DNA of 64,000 nt from an uncultured Desulfomonile sp. (GTDB lineage Bacteria; Desulfobacterota; Desulfomonilia; Desulfomonilales; Desulfomonilaceae). This document shows, piece by piece, positions 27,403 to 37,602 of this stretch. The translations under genes and the position numbers were made by a program. The stretch spans positions 1-64,000 of the forward strand of contig CAJBEZ010000003.1 in the NCBI GenBank assembly GCA_903952205.1. Reading direction: 5' to 3'. Position 1 is the stretch's first letter; the number at the start of each line of letters is the position of its first letter. A model generated the notes under the pieces. The model made no database searches. It was not told the DNA's origin and was given only the letters and a program-made list of their open reading frames with translations.

Positions 27403-28641
27403 TCAGCCACTCGCACTATCATCATGGACCAATCCTCGTCTGTCCAGGTATCGAGAGTAACACGCTGTAAGGGGCACAGCGGATAGGCCATGCAGGAAGA
27501 CGCTCAGGAGGACGGTTAACGTGATGACGGCAAACCCTCGCTCGTATCCTGTGACACCCAGGTTGCTCACCGCTATGAGCGCATACAGCACCGAAGCGAT
27601 GCCTCGGGGCCCAAACCACGCGATGAACCACATTCCCGGGCCGTCAAGGCCCGTACCTTGAAGACATAAGACGACAGGTATCATGCGGATCACGGAGAGA
27701 CTCAAGATAGCATAGAAGAGGGCTTGAATGTCCCAGTAAGGGACCATCGCAGGAACCATGGCGAGACCCAATATCAGGAACACGAAAAGGGACATCTGTT
27801 GCCCCTCTGCCTCTCCGAACTCCTGAATTCGCTCACGAACAGCGTGTGTCTGTGTACCGAGAAAAAGGCCGGCACAATAGGCGGCAATGAAACCATTTCC
27901 ATGAAACGCCTCGGCTAGCGCATACGCAATTACGGCCAGCGATCCTGCAACAAGGCGCTGGAATGCAGGCTGCATCCATTCCTTATTCGATGCTTTATCC
28001 ACCAGACGTCCTCCCCACCAACCGATCATGATTCCGGCGAGGGGTCCAAGCGTGAGCTGACGCGCCATGAAGACGAGCCAGGAATCTGGGTGAGACCCCG
28101 TGTGCGTTCCTCCGGAAAGAGCTGCGATGCACATAAGGATTGGGGGCAAAGCTATTCCGTCATTGAGACCGCTTTCTACGTTGATGGCCTGTCGGATATG
28201 CTCGGGAAGGCTCTTGCTGGCCACCACTGCCTGGCCTAGCGCAGCGTCGGTGGGAGAAAGTATGAGCGCCACGAGCGCTGCAACCCAAAGGCTCTGGACA
28301 TTGACCAACCAGGCTGCGGCCACGAAACCTAGTAGCATCGTTAGAGGAAGTCCGATGCCGAGTAGACGAAGCGGCAATCCTCGATTGGCCCGCAACGTCT
28401 GCAGATTGACCGTTGAGGCGTCCACGAACAAGACGATGACCAAGGTTATCTCGGCAATCAACTTCACGATGGTGGCGTTGAGGTTGACTTCAAACAGATC
28501 AAAAGCAAGGGGGCCGGCCAATATTCCAATTCCGGCAAAGACCATTGGTGCAGAAATCGGCGAGTTCTCGGACACACGGGAGATCAGACCGTAACAAAAG
28601 ATCAGCGATGCCGCCAAAATGATGGTTGGATAATCAATCAT
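27403..28641 (-). CDS. NhaP/CPA1-type cation:proton antiporter
   Basis: A 412-residue protein with about twelve helices. LILSPTDAALGQAVV and ESGLNDGIALP are the paired helix-break and Asp motifs of CPA1 Na+(K+)/H+ antiporters. WFGPRGIASVLYAL near the end is the conserved arginine helix. There is no long cytosolic regulatory tail. By eye it looks richer in G+C than its surroundings and stands between two dead insertion sequences with a K+ channel gene, which suggests import as part of an island. Start is ATG at 28641. Confidence 0.88.
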   Translation of the reverse strand: MIDYPTIILAASLIFCYGLISRVSENSPISAPMVFAGIGILAGPLAFDLFEVNLNATIVKLIAEITLVIVLFVDASTVNLQTLRANRGLPLRLLGIGLPLTMLLGFVAAAWLVNVQSLWVAALVALILSPTDAALGQAVVASKSLPEHIRQAINVESGLNDGIALPPILMCIAALSGGTHTGSHPDSWLVFMARQLTLGPLAGIMIGWWGGRLVDKASNKEWMQPAFQRLVAGSLAVIAYALAEAFHGNGFIAAYCAGLFLGTQTHAVRERIQEFGEAEGQQMSLFVFLILGLAMVPAMVPYWDIQALFYAILSLSVIRMIPVVLCLQGTGLDGPGMWFIAWFGPRGIASVLYALIAVSNLGVTGYERGFAVITLTVLLSVFLHGLSAVPLTACYSRYLDRRGLVHDDSASG

Positions 28642-28762
28642 GCTGTCTTCCTATCGCAGGATTGTCCCTGTTCAACGATAAATCTCGTTGTCCAAGGATC
28701 TAAGAATTGCGGAATTCATGAATGCGTCGTCGCTGCGGACTAACTGCTTCCCTCGGCCAACC

Positions 28763-29467
28763 TCAATCATGAGGATCGTCTCGGTGGTTTGATCTCCCAT
28801 CGACTCCGCGAATCTCCCGGCCGATAAAAACGCTCACTAGATAAGCTACCACCACCGCTACGTAGAACTGTCCCATAATTACTTCCGTAATGGCCAGCCT
28901 CTGGGCGAATTCCGTCTTCGGTGTTATATCTCCGTATCCCAGCGACGCCAAAGTGACAAAACTGAAATAGACGAATTCCGATGCCGAGTCTCTCTGCTGA
29001 ACATTTAGGGCAAATGCTTCAGGATGAAACCAGTTAAGTATGGTGTATATGTGGGCCCAAAACATCCCCAAGATTATATACAGGTTCACCGCTGAGATGA
29101 TCAGGTTATGCGTCACATCCTTGGCCTTTAACAAAACCGAGAGAATCTGAACCGCACAGTAGCTATACAAGATGAGGATAAAGGCCAGGAACAGGAGGCC
29201 TATGGGTACTCGTGTGGCTTGGTCCGCTGCAATGGGCACAAGCCTTGCACAGGCCACAAGGAGTAAGACCGCCACCGTCGAAAAAAGTATTACGTTTCTT
29301 GAAAGACTCCTTTTCTCGCTGAGGAGCCAAGCCCCAGCCACTCCGATTGTTGCGAAAGGCAAATTTGTTAGAGAGGCGGGGACCAGTGGGTCGAGAAGCA
29401 AAAGCCCTAGGAACAAGACAAGTACCAGCAATGCCTTTTCCCGAAAGACTTGCTCGATAGTGATCAC
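28763..29467 (-). CDS. Two-pore-helix potassium channel (Ion_trans_2)
   Basis: A 234-residue membrane protein. Four hydrophobic helices lie in the first 120 residues. They are followed by a 2TM pore module: helix at about 123-146, pore helix and selectivity filter TLASLGYGDITP (about 174-185), and inner helix at about 195-215. GYGD in the filter is the K+ channel signature. The short polar tail has no RCK or cyclic-nucleotide domain, so gating is unknown. It lies 121 bases before the antiporter in the same direction, and a joint role in ion or pH balance is inference. Confidence 0.88.
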   Translation of the reverse strand: MITIEQVFREKALLVLVLFLGLLLLDPLVPASLTNLPFATIGVAGAWLLSEKRSLSRNVILFSTVAVLLLVACARLVPIAADQATRVPIGLLFLAFILILYSYCAVQILSVLLKAKDVTHNLIISAVNLYIILGMFWAHIYTILNWFHPEAFALNVQQRDSASEFVYFSFVTLASLGYGDITPKTEFAQRLAITEVIMGQFYVAVVVAYLVSVFIGREIRGVDGRSNHRDDPHD

Positions 29468-29589
29468 GTATTACGCTTCCTTTCGACATTGCATAGGGTT
29501 GTAACCCTCGAGATGCTCCTCGAAGTTCGATGTCCCGGCTGACATTCCTTAAGGGCACCTTGTATATTCATCGATTTTTCGTCGTATTG

Positions 29590-30262
29590 TGTAAGCAGTT
29601 CGCGTTCCCTGTACTCTCGAACCATATCAAGGAACCGATGGTCGCACTCCCGGCGGAGCCCAACAACTTTGAGGGCCATTGATTCTTCCAAAGCGGGGCT
29701 CGTCGTGAAACATTAGCCAGACTTTCCTTCTCTTTTTCGCTTGCCGTTTGTTCTCTTTGGCTACTACTGTTTCGAGTTTTTTTAAACCCTTTTTGGGCCG
29801 CTTCATTGGCCTTGGAATGTCGTCGTCTAGGCAATATTTTCCGCCAGCCATGTCTTGCCAGCATCCGGTATACGGTAGTTTCGACCACCTTGTGTCCGAG
29901 CTTCTTTTCCAACGCAGTGCGTATCTCTCTGACCACCAGAATCCCGCATCTTGACGCATCTTCAAAGAAACCAGACCAGAATTACTTTTCTTCTTCAAAG
30001 GTTAGATATGCCCGTCGCTGACCTCCACATTTTCTCTCTTTGTCTTGCCGACCAAAGAACCACGCACTGAATTCTGATTGGAAACGAGCCACCGGGGCCC
30101 GAGAACGCCCGATCGATTCCCCCACACGAAGCAGCGTCATGCCCATTACTCAAGACAAAACCACTGACATGGCCTGTCTCAACTCTCGGGCGTCCTTTGT
30201 CTTTTTGGCAACCTCTCGAGTCGCATCCACCAACTCTGCCGACGACGGATCTGGCCTTCTTC
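29590..30262 (-). pseudogene. Decayed IS630-family transposase fragment
   Basis: Translation of the minus strand from about 30262 gives PSSAELVDATREVAKKTKDA, the characteristic N-terminus of one IS630 subgroup. The same frame is broken by TGA at 30152-30150 and TAA at 29984-29982. It continues through EIRTALEKKLGHKVVETT and VYRMLARHGWRK, then shifts frame at KKTR/KKLE. The remainder is FHDEPRFGRI...CWAPPGVRP (first catalytic Asp region), then another shift and MVREYRERELL before it fades near 29590. The second Asp and Glu are missing. It is unlike the IS630 copy at 19428, so it is a separate insertion. Confidence 0.75.
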
Positions 30263-30488
30263 ACATGTGGCGCCCCTCTCTTGGAAACAGGCCATATCAT
30301 AGTCTCATCTTGATGGAAGTTGGTATAAGATGTTCGCAAGCCACCCTTACTACTGGGATGAGGAAGCAAGTTTTTCCTTGGCGGATCTAACTCGCGAAAT
30401 CAAATCTCGGATAATACAGGGGCTTTGCAATAGCTGAGTTCTTCACTAACTGGCCTGTCCTTGTCGTATCATCCTTTCTCAAGTCAAC

Positions 30489-33400
30489 TCAATTTTTTGG
30501 GCTGATCTTGTCATTGATTTCGTTCAAATTCTTAGATTTGCCCCCAACATTTGAAATTTTTTGCATGAACACGTAGAGGACAGGGGTAAAAAATATCCCC
30601 AGAATGGTCGCTCCCAACATTCCGGCAAACACGGCTGTCCCCAAGGCCTGCCTGCTTACCGCTCCTGCGCCTGTCGCCACAACCAGCGGAAGAACTCCGG
30701 TTATGAATGCGAACGAGGTCATCAGGATAGGGCGAAAGCGCAGCTTGGAACCCTCTATCGCCGCATCAACGACTCCCATACCTTTGGCCCTCATTTCTCT
30801 AGCAAATTCAACAATCAGGATAGCGTTTTTTGCGGAAAGCCCAACGAGCAGAACCAGGCCGACCTGAGTATAAATGTTGTTATCCATGTGACGAATCAGC
30901 AAGGCTATGACGGCCCCAAGAACAGCCATTGGAACTACAAGGACTACAGAGAACGGGTCGGCCCAACTTTCATATTGAGCCGCCAAAATCAAAAGGACCA
31001 CCAATATCGCCAGACCAAATACGACGACAGCCTGATTACCTGTTTTCTTCTCCTGGTAAGCCATAGCTGTCCACTCATAGCCCATTCCGACAGGGAGCTT
31101 GATTTGTGCGAGTTTTTCCATGCTGTTAAGCGCCTGCCCACTACTGTAACCAGGAGCTGGGGCGCCCATTACCTTAGCTGAGGCGTACAGGTTGTACCTG
31201 TCAACTTTTAATGGTCCCACAGAATCCCTGACGGTGGCCATGGCGCCTAAAGGCAACATCTTTCCGTCTTTGTTCCGAACCTGCAATTTTAAAATGTCTT
31301 CCGGCTTGCTTCGAAAAGCGGTATCAGCCTGGACCTTCACTTGCCAGGTTCTTCCGAATTTGTTGAAATCATTAACATACGCTGAGCCAAGATACGCCGA
31401 CATTGCGTCAAAAACCGTCTGAAGCGAAACCCCGAGATTGTGCACTTTTTCACGGTCCACATCGACGAACACATTCGGAACATTGGCCCGAAACGTTGAA
31501 AAGACATTCGAAAGGCTCGGCTGTTCATTTGCCGCCCTGGCAAGAACAGCGCCGTAATTTTGCATGGCCTCCAGACCCAAACCTGACTTATCTTGAAGTT
31601 GCAGTTCGAAACCTCCCCCTGTCCCCAGCCCAAAGATCGGCGGCAGCGTGAAGGCAAAAACCATCCCATCCTCAATCTTTCTAAACTTTGAGGTCAACTC
31701 TTGAATAATAGCTTCTCTGCTCCTGACCTTCTTCTCACGATCATCCCATGGGGTCAAAGGAGCGAAAAAGGTCGCGAGGTTTGGGGACGCTCCATCGATC
31801 ATGGAATAGCCCCCTAAGGCTCCATAGCTGGACACGCCCTCCGTGTCCGATAAAATTGACCCAACTTTTCGGACTAGGGCCTCAGTTCTGTCAAGACTCG
31901 CTCCATCCGGCATCTGTACGTTCACCAGAATCAGACCGTCATCTTCAAGAGGCACAAAGCCCGTTGGAACTTTGATGAACCCGAACGCAGTGAGCGCAAC
32001 CAGTCCCACGAAAAGGACCATCACCAGCCCGACCCGCCGGAGGCTAATTTTTACAATATTTGAATAAGTAAGTGTAATTTTGTCGAATACTCTGTTGAAC
32101 GCCCTGAAAAAGATATTTTTACGGCCATGACCCGATCGAAGAAGTAAAGCGCACAAGGCCGGACTGAGAGTTAAAGCGTTAATAGCGGAAAACAAAGTTG
32201 TGATTGCAATCGTCAGCGAAAACTGTCTATAGAGTTCACCCGTTATTCCTCCCATAAACGCCGCAGGCACAAATACCGCCATCAGTACCAGTGTAATGCC
32301 TATTATTGGACCTGTGACTTCTTCCATCGCTTTTATTGCGGCTTCTTTTGGGCCAAGAGACAACTGGCTCATGTTTCGCTCAACGTTTTCAACGACCACA
32401 ATAGCGTCGTCCACCACAATACCTATGGCCAGGACCATGCCAAACAGGGTTACCATGTTGATCGAAAAACCCAGCATCGCCATAATCGCAAAAGTTCCTA
32501 CTAGTGAAACAGGAATGGTAATGGCTGGAATCAAAGTGGCACGCCAATCCTGCAGAAAGATGAAAACTACTATGAAAACAAGAATAAAAGCCTCAAATAA
32601 GGTTTTGACAACTTCATGAATCGATGAACTGATGAAACGTGAAATTTCGTAGATGGCCTTGAACTCCAGGCCCGGCGGAAATTCGCCTTTCAGGCGATCC
32701 ATTACTCTATTGACGTCATCCGCCACCTGCATGGCGTTCGACCCCGGAGATTGGTAGATAATCATGGTCGCTGCCGGCTTTGCGTTGAATATTGAAAACG
32801 TGTCATATGATTTGCCCCCTAATTCTACTCGGGCTATGTCCTTGACACGCGTAAGCCTGCCGCCTTCACCGGTCTTGACTATTATGTCTTCAAATTGGGA
32901 TTCATCGGAGAGCCTGCCCAATGTGTTCACATTTAACTGAAAATCCTGGCCCTTAGGACTAGGGCGTTGCCCTATGGCGCCTGCGGCTACCTGAACGTTT
33001 TGCTGTTGCAGAGCGTCTACCACATCATTGGTTGTGATACTTCGAGACTCCATTTTGTTTGGGTCCAGCCATAGACGCATACCATAGTCTTTTTGTGGGA
33101 ACACCTCGACGTTCCCAACTCCCTTTATTCGACTCAGTTCATCCTTTAGCCTGAGGCTAACATAATTGGTAAGATACAGATCATCATATCGCCCATCCGG
33201 AGAATAAACACATAGCACCGCCACCAGAGCGGACGAAACCTTCTTTGTTGTTACACCCTGACGCTGCACTTCCTGAGGCAGCCTGGGAATGGCCGAGGAT
33301 ACCCTGTTCTGAGTAAGAACGGTGGCCATATCAATGTTTGTCCCAAGCTCAAACGTGACGCTGAGAGTGTAAGAACCATCCGCAGCGCTCGTGCTGGACA

Positions 33401-33635
33401 TATAAAGCATGCCTTCAACGCCGTTGATTTCCTGCTCAATTGGGGAGGCCACTGTGTCGGCGATTACTTTAGGGTCAGCTCCAGGAAAAAAAGCCTTTAC
33501 CTGGACAACCGGAGGCGTAATATCTGGATATTGGGCGACAGGAAGTACGAACACACAAGTAGTTCCAGCCAAAACGATCAAAAGTGAGATGACCGACGCG
33601 AAGATCGGCCGATTTATAAAAAACCGACTTAACAT
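30489..33635 (-). CDS. RND multidrug efflux pump inner-membrane subunit (AcrB/MexB-like, HAE1)
   Basis: A 1048-residue transporter of normal family length. The protein opens with MLSRFFINRPIFASVISLLI (helix 1). QNRVSSAIPRLPQEVQRQGV marks the porter domain. IGIVVDDAIVVVENVER on helix 4 holds the proton-relay Asp pair, and LLVGLSAKNAILIVEF on helix 10 holds the relay Lys. SRFISSSIHEVVKTLFEAFI and ETFxx-like segments complete the HAE1 pattern. It assembles as a trimer and drives substrate export by proton influx. The adaptor gene lies 13 bases upstream. No TolC-type outer-membrane channel is adjacent, so it must use one encoded elsewhere. Confidence 0.93.
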   Translation of the reverse strand: MLSRFFINRPIFASVISLLIVLAGTTCVFVLPVAQYPDITPPVVQVKAFFPGADPKVIADTVASPIEQEINGVEGMLYMSSTSAADGSYTLSVTFELGTNIDMATVLTQNRVSSAIPRLPQEVQRQGVTTKKVSSALVAVLCVYSPDGRYDDLYLTNYVSLRLKDELSRIKGVGNVEVFPQKDYGMRLWLDPNKMESRSITTNDVVDALQQQNVQVAAGAIGQRPSPKGQDFQLNVNTLGRLSDESQFEDIIVKTGEGGRLTRVKDIARVELGGKSYDTFSIFNAKPAATMIIYQSPGSNAMQVADDVNRVMDRLKGEFPPGLEFKAIYEISRFISSSIHEVVKTLFEAFILVFIVVFIFLQDWRATLIPAITIPVSLVGTFAIMAMLGFSINMVTLFGMVLAIGIVVDDAIVVVENVERNMSQLSLGPKEAAIKAMEEVTGPIIGITLVLMAVFVPAAFMGGITGELYRQFSLTIAITTLFSAINALTLSPALCALLLRSGHGRKNIFFRAFNRVFDKITLTYSNIVKISLRRVGLVMVLFVGLVALTAFGFIKVPTGFVPLEDDGLILVNVQMPDGASLDRTEALVRKVGSILSDTEGVSSYGALGGYSMIDGASPNLATFFAPLTPWDDREKKVRSREAIIQELTSKFRKIEDGMVFAFTLPPIFGLGTGGGFELQLQDKSGLGLEAMQNYGAVLARAANEQPSLSNVFSTFRANVPNVFVDVDREKVHNLGVSLQTVFDAMSAYLGSAYVNDFNKFGRTWQVKVQADTAFRSKPEDILKLQVRNKDGKMLPLGAMATVRDSVGPLKVDRYNLYASAKVMGAPAPGYSSGQALNSMEKLAQIKLPVGMGYEWTAMAYQEKKTGNQAVVVFGLAILVVLLILAAQYESWADPFSVVLVVPMAVLGAVIALLIRHMDNNIYTQVGLVLLVGLSAKNAILIVEFAREMRAKGMGVVDAAIEGSKLRFRPILMTSFAFITGVLPLVVATGAGAVSRQALGTAVFAGMLGATILGIFFTPVLYVFMQKISNVGGKSKNLNEINDKISPKN

Positions 33636-33648
33636 ATCGCGTCCCTCA

Positions 33649-34833
33649 CTATTCCTGAGCCTTAGTCCGTGATGAATTGCCGGAGGATTCCGGAGACGGT
33701 GTTGCAGCCTTGATCGGAGTCACTTTGCCCCCCGGTCTTGCAGACAGAAGTCCATTAACAATTACCCAATCATCCTGTTTAAGGCCTGATTCAATGACCC
33801 TCAAGTTGTCCACTTGCTGACCAATTTTTACCTGTCTCTGCTCAACTACATTGTCTTTGTTTACAACGAGGAGGTATCGACCACCCTGATCTATCCCTAG
33901 CGCAAGATTAGGCGCCAAGAGGGCTTCCCTCTTCTTGAGAGGCGCCCTCAGTCTTACGAACAAACCGGGAAGGAGCAGGCCGTCCTTATTGGCAAACACC
34001 GCACGAACAGCAAGTGTCCCTGTGCTCTGGTCCACCTGGGTGTCTACAAAATCTATCTTACCCTCATGAGGAAAATCCTTCTCATCGGCAAGCCCCAGGA
34101 AACAGGGCGATTCCGGCTTATGAGATTCTTCTTTCGAATTTTTATCCACATAGAGTCGGGTCAACATCAGGAGATCGTTTTCGCTAAGATTAAAATAGGC
34201 GTATATTGAACTGTCGTTTACTACTGACGTCAACAATGTTTTCTCCTGGGCTCCCACCAGATTGCCTAAATCGACCAGATTGCGTCCCACTCTGCCATTT
34301 ATCGGTGATTTGACTTGAGTGTAATCAAGTTGAAGTTGGGCTTCTTCGACGTCGGCCTTTGCCGCTCCCACATGGGCCAGAGCCATGTCCCGATTCGCCT
34401 TGTCTTCCAGGAAGCTTATTTCCGAGATAGAGGATGTTCTAAGCAGATTAGCGGCTTTTTCCTCTTTCACCTGCGCCAGGTTGAGCGCAGCTTCCCTAAC
34501 CTTAAGGGCGGCTTCCTGCTGATCCACCCGGGCTTTAAAAGGACGAGGATCAATTATGAACAGGAGATCTCCTGCCTTGACCTTTTGTCCGGGCTGGAAA
34601 TTCATCTTGTCGAGGAAACCTTGCACCCTGGCTCTGATCTCGACTGATTCAACCGCTTTTGTATTACCGGTGAATTCGAGATAATCAGTGACCTCATGTT
34701 TTACCGGCAGACTTATTGTCACCTCGGGAGGAGGTGGAGGAACAAAAGAGTCTGTACCTTTTTCGCACCCCGATACTGCCAATAGCAGTATTAACAAAGG
34801 CCAATATATGTTGCGAAGATTTGAGAAACTCAT
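33649..34833 (-). CDS. RND periplasmic adaptor lipoprotein (AcrA/MexA-like)
   Basis: A 394-residue adaptor. Its signal sequence ends in lipobox VSGC (Cys about residue 23), so it should be lipid-anchored in the inner membrane. The lipoyl/barrel-sandwich halves are at about 62-95 (GFLDKMNFQPGQKVKAGDLL) and 168-205 (YTQVKSPINGRVGRNLVDLG), with an alpha-hairpin of about 70 residues between them. The beta-barrel and membrane-proximal domains follow. A Ser/Pro-rich tail ends the protein. It is the first gene of the pump operon, with GGGATG before the ATG. Confidence 0.92.
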   Translation of the reverse strand: MSFSNLRNIYWPLLILLLAVSGCEKGTDSFVPPPPPEVTISLPVKHEVTDYLEFTGNTKAVESVEIRARVQGFLDKMNFQPGQKVKAGDLLFIIDPRPFKARVDQQEAALKVREAALNLAQVKEEKAANLLRTSSISEISFLEDKANRDMALAHVGAAKADVEEAQLQLDYTQVKSPINGRVGRNLVDLGNLVGAQEKTLLTSVVNDSSIYAYFNLSENDLLMLTRLYVDKNSKEESHKPESPCFLGLADEKDFPHEGKIDFVDTQVDQSTGTLAVRAVFANKDGLLLPGLFVRLRAPLKKREALLAPNLALGIDQGGRYLLVVNKDNVVEQRQVKIGQQVDNLRVIESGLKQDDWVIVNGLLSARPGGKVTPIKAATPSPESSGNSSRTKAQE

Positions 34834-34865
34834 GGCGGCATCCCTTCGAGCAATGCATTGTTGAT

Positions 34866-36953
34866 TTAAGTTCTTAGATGTCTACACTCAAACACTACTA
34901 CACTTTTTCTTTCAACCACAAGTTGGTTCTGCGCCGACATGGCTTTAATGCTATATTGGGACTCGTAAGCCGAAGGATCCGCCGTATCTATAACTCTAAA
35001 CCATTGTCGTTCTGAAACAAGAGGAAGTTCAATAAAAACGGATTCTGATGACATGTTCATCATGACGTGAATATCCGGTTCCATGTCAGATAATCCCGCA
35101 AGAGTGAAACCGAGAATCCTGGAATCGGGATCTTGCCATTTCGGATCATAAAGAGTTGAGCCATGCCATGAAATATCAGGGAACCTCTGATCATGCATTT
35201 GTTGTCCCGTAAGAAACCTGTCTCTCATTAGCGATGGATGACTTCGCCGAAACGAAATCATTTGTTTTACAAAAACGAGCATGTCCCGATTTGTTTCGCT
35301 TAAGGTCCAGTCAAACCATCCCAATTCATTGTTATGGCAATATACGTTGTTGTTTCCCTTCTGAGTCCTTAGGACCTCATCTCCGGAGAGGAGCATAGGA
35401 ACTCCCTGACTCAACAACAATATTGCAATAAAGTTTCTGGCCTGGCGCTTCCTGAGATCTACAATTTCAGGATCTCGAGTTTCACCTTCAAATCCACAGT
35501 TCCAACTCAGGTTGTCATTTGATCCGTCTCTGTTGTTTTCACCATTCGCATCATTGTGTTTTTCGTTATAACTGACCAGATCGTAGAGGGTGAAACCATC
35601 GTGACAAGTGATAAAATTAATTCCATTACTAGGTCTTCGGCCGTCTTTCTCGTACAGGTCACTGCTCCCGCTTATCCTTGTAGCGACTTCCCCAATAAGG
35701 CCGCTGTCTCCCCGAATGAAACGCCTTATGACATCTCTGTAGCACCCATTCCAGTCAGCCCATCGGAAGCCGGGAAAAGCTCCAACCTGATAGAGACCAG
35801 CGGCGTCCCATGCCTCGGCTATTACTTTTGCCTTGTCCAGGGCGAATGAAAATTCAATATTCCATAACAATGGCGCATGTTGGAGAGGATGGCCATCCTC
35901 TCCACGGGCCAGCACGCTGGCGAGATCGAACCTGAATCCATCCACGTGCATTTTTTTTACCCAAAACTCAAGAGACTCCAAAATGAATGCGGTGACAATA
36001 GGATGGTTGCAGTTGACTGTGTTGCCACATCCCGTATAGTCTCGGTAGATGCTCTTGTCGGCAGGGTCAAGGTGATATGACGTCTCATTCCCGAAACCTT
36101 TGAAATTGATGGTCGGACCTGATGCCCCTCCCTCAGCAGTGTGGTTGTAGACGACATCCAGTATGACGCCTATCCCCGCCTTGTGCAAAGCTTTGACCAT
36201 ATCCCTGAATTCATTCAGGTGAGATCCTCGTTCGGGGGTAACGCAATATCCCTGATGCGGTGAGAAAAAGCTGTGCGTGCTGTATCCCCAGAAATTCGAG
36301 AGTTTTTCTCTGTCAACGTTTTCAGGCAAGTCCTGTTCATCGAACGCCATCACAGGAAGGAATTCAACATCAGTGATACCAAGGTCTTGGAGATACGGTA
36401 TCTTCTCTATGATTCCGCCAAATGTGCCAGGGTGGGCAACTCTTGACGAATCATGGCGAGTAAATCCTCCTATATGCATCTCGTAGATTATCATGTTTTC
36501 TGGAGCATGATTAACGGGACGGTCCCCTTCCCATTCATAATTATCTTCCACAATCATGGAACGCATGGATGGCCAGTTCTCCGCATCCACTTGGCGAGCT
36601 CTATTTCTATCCCACAGTGTTGATGAAGCCGCTCTGGTCCAGGGGTCGAGTAGTTCCCTTCGTCTATCAAAACGAAACCCGTGTGCTTTCGTATCGTTAG
36701 GCCCATCGACTCTCCATGTGTAATGTATGCCTTGGGGAAGCCCACGAACGTAAATATGCCAGAAAAAAAATGTTCGATTGATTGATGGATCCAACTGGAT
36801 AACTTGAAAGGGTTCCGGACTGTCTGCTAGTTCATAAAGAACCAGCTCGGCGCCTGTGGCGTGTCTGCTAAAAATTGAGAAATTAGTCCCTTGGGGTTTC
36901 CATCTTGCTCCCATGGGATACCGCGAACCACGCATTGTTTTGAACTGTTTCAT
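34866..36953 (-). CDS. glgX: Glycogen debranching enzyme GlgX (isoamylase type)
   Basis: About 695 residues, normal for GlgX. An N-terminal CBM48-like beta domain (WKPQGTNFSIFSRHATGAELVLY) precedes the GH13 barrel. Barrel motifs are DVVYNHTAEG, GFRFDLASVL with the nucleophile Asp, VIAEAWDAAGLYQVG with the acid Glu, and FITCHDGFTLYDLVSYNEKHND. It cuts alpha-1,6 branches of glycogen limit dextrin. The frame extends to a TTG at 36971, but the ATG at 36953 (MKQFKTMRGSRYPMGA) fits better. No other glg gene is in the window. It lies 32 bases before the RND adaptor in the same direction, perhaps by chance. Confidence 0.93.
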   Translation of the reverse strand: MKQFKTMRGSRYPMGARWKPQGTNFSIFSRHATGAELVLYELADSPEPFQVIQLDPSINRTFFFWHIYVRGLPQGIHYTWRVDGPNDTKAHGFRFDRRRELLDPWTRAASSTLWDRNRARQVDAENWPSMRSMIVEDNYEWEGDRPVNHAPENMIIYEMHIGGFTRHDSSRVAHPGTFGGIIEKIPYLQDLGITDVEFLPVMAFDEQDLPENVDREKLSNFWGYSTHSFFSPHQGYCVTPERGSHLNEFRDMVKALHKAGIGVILDVVYNHTAEGGASGPTINFKGFGNETSYHLDPADKSIYRDYTGCGNTVNCNHPIVTAFILESLEFWVKKMHVDGFRFDLASVLARGEDGHPLQHAPLLWNIEFSFALDKAKVIAEAWDAAGLYQVGAFPGFRWADWNGCYRDVIRRFIRGDSGLIGEVATRISGSSDLYEKDGRRPSNGINFITCHDGFTLYDLVSYNEKHNDANGENNRDGSNDNLSWNCGFEGETRDPEIVDLRKRQARNFIAILLLSQGVPMLLSGDEVLRTQKGNNNVYCHNNELGWFDWTLSETNRDMLVFVKQMISFRRSHPSLMRDRFLTGQQMHDQRFPDISWHGSTLYDPKWQDPDSRILGFTLAGLSDMEPDIHVMMNMSSESVFIELPLVSERQWFRVIDTADPSAYESQYSIKAMSAQNQLVVERKSVVVFECRHLRT

Positions 36954-37167
36954 AATGTAAATGGACTGCAAAATCTTTGCGAATGAAGATCCAAGATTGT
37001 TAAAAGATTAGCACGCCCCCGAGTTCAGTGTCTATATATTCCGGGAAAATTACGCCGGCAAGAATTTGTTGGTTTGTCCCCCTCATTCCGACAAAATCCG
37101 ATTCGGTTTTGGCGTAAAGTATAATGTAAGGACGAAGTTTTTTCTCTTAGAACGCCAATTCAAAGGC

Positions 37168-37602
37168 TCATTCGGTTTGCGCTGAATCGTGGGCTATGAT
37201 GTACCTGTTACACTGATCCCTGAATTCAGACACAACCTCTTTAAGAGGTTGTCCTGTTTCTTTGGATTCCTTCCCCAGCATCTCCCAGAATCTGTCCAGA
37301 ATAGGGTAAACTTCTTTGGTGAAAACTATCGTAAGAGTGCTTCCACAGCGGCAATTACGATATTGCATGGTTCGAGGAACGTCTAGAACGTCAGAGTAGT
37401 CCTGAAGTCCGTGGGCTAGTGGTTCCGTAGAATGTATATAATCTGGAAAGCTTCTGAACAGAGCCCCACAAGTACCGCATTTCTTTGGGAAAATCCTAGA
37501 ATCCGCTCCTATTTTGGCAAAGAGTTCAATGAATTCAAGAAACCTCGGGTTGTAATTGAATCCTTCTCTTGTTCGTGAATATTCCAACCTCATCACCTCC
37601 AT
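37168..37602 (-). CDS. Hypothetical protein with a split zinc-ribbon-like Cys set
   Basis: A 144-residue soluble protein I do not recognise. KKCGTCGALF (about 41-50) and YRNCRCGSTL (about 81-90) place two CxxC/CxC pairs 40 residues apart, as in zinc ribbons. A helical C-terminal part (PILDRFWEML...EFRDQCNRYI) follows. A GGAGGTGATG stretch overlaps the first codons, so the start may be one of several near 37602-37593. It is divergent from the Fe-S-motif protein at 37999. Confidence 0.55.
   Translation of the reverse strand: MEVMRLEYSRTREGFNYNPRFLEFIELFAKIGADSRIFPKKCGTCGALFRSFPDYIHSTEPLAHGLQDYSDVLDVPRTMQYRNCRCGSTLTIVFTKEVYPILDRFWEMLGKESKETGQPLKEVVSEFRDQCNRYIIAHDSAQTE

Noticed and set aside
29163-29558. 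131-codon minus-strand frame over the K+ channel start
   Set aside because: Out-of-frame shadow of the channel gene, whose own frame has the selectivity filter.
30150-30152. TGA in the IS630 relic as selenocysteine
   Set aside because: A second in-frame TAA and several slips follow; there is no reason for Sec in a transposase.
30561-31181. 206-codon plus-strand frame
   Set aside because: Antisense to the RND pump, whose minus-strand protein is full length with all motifs.
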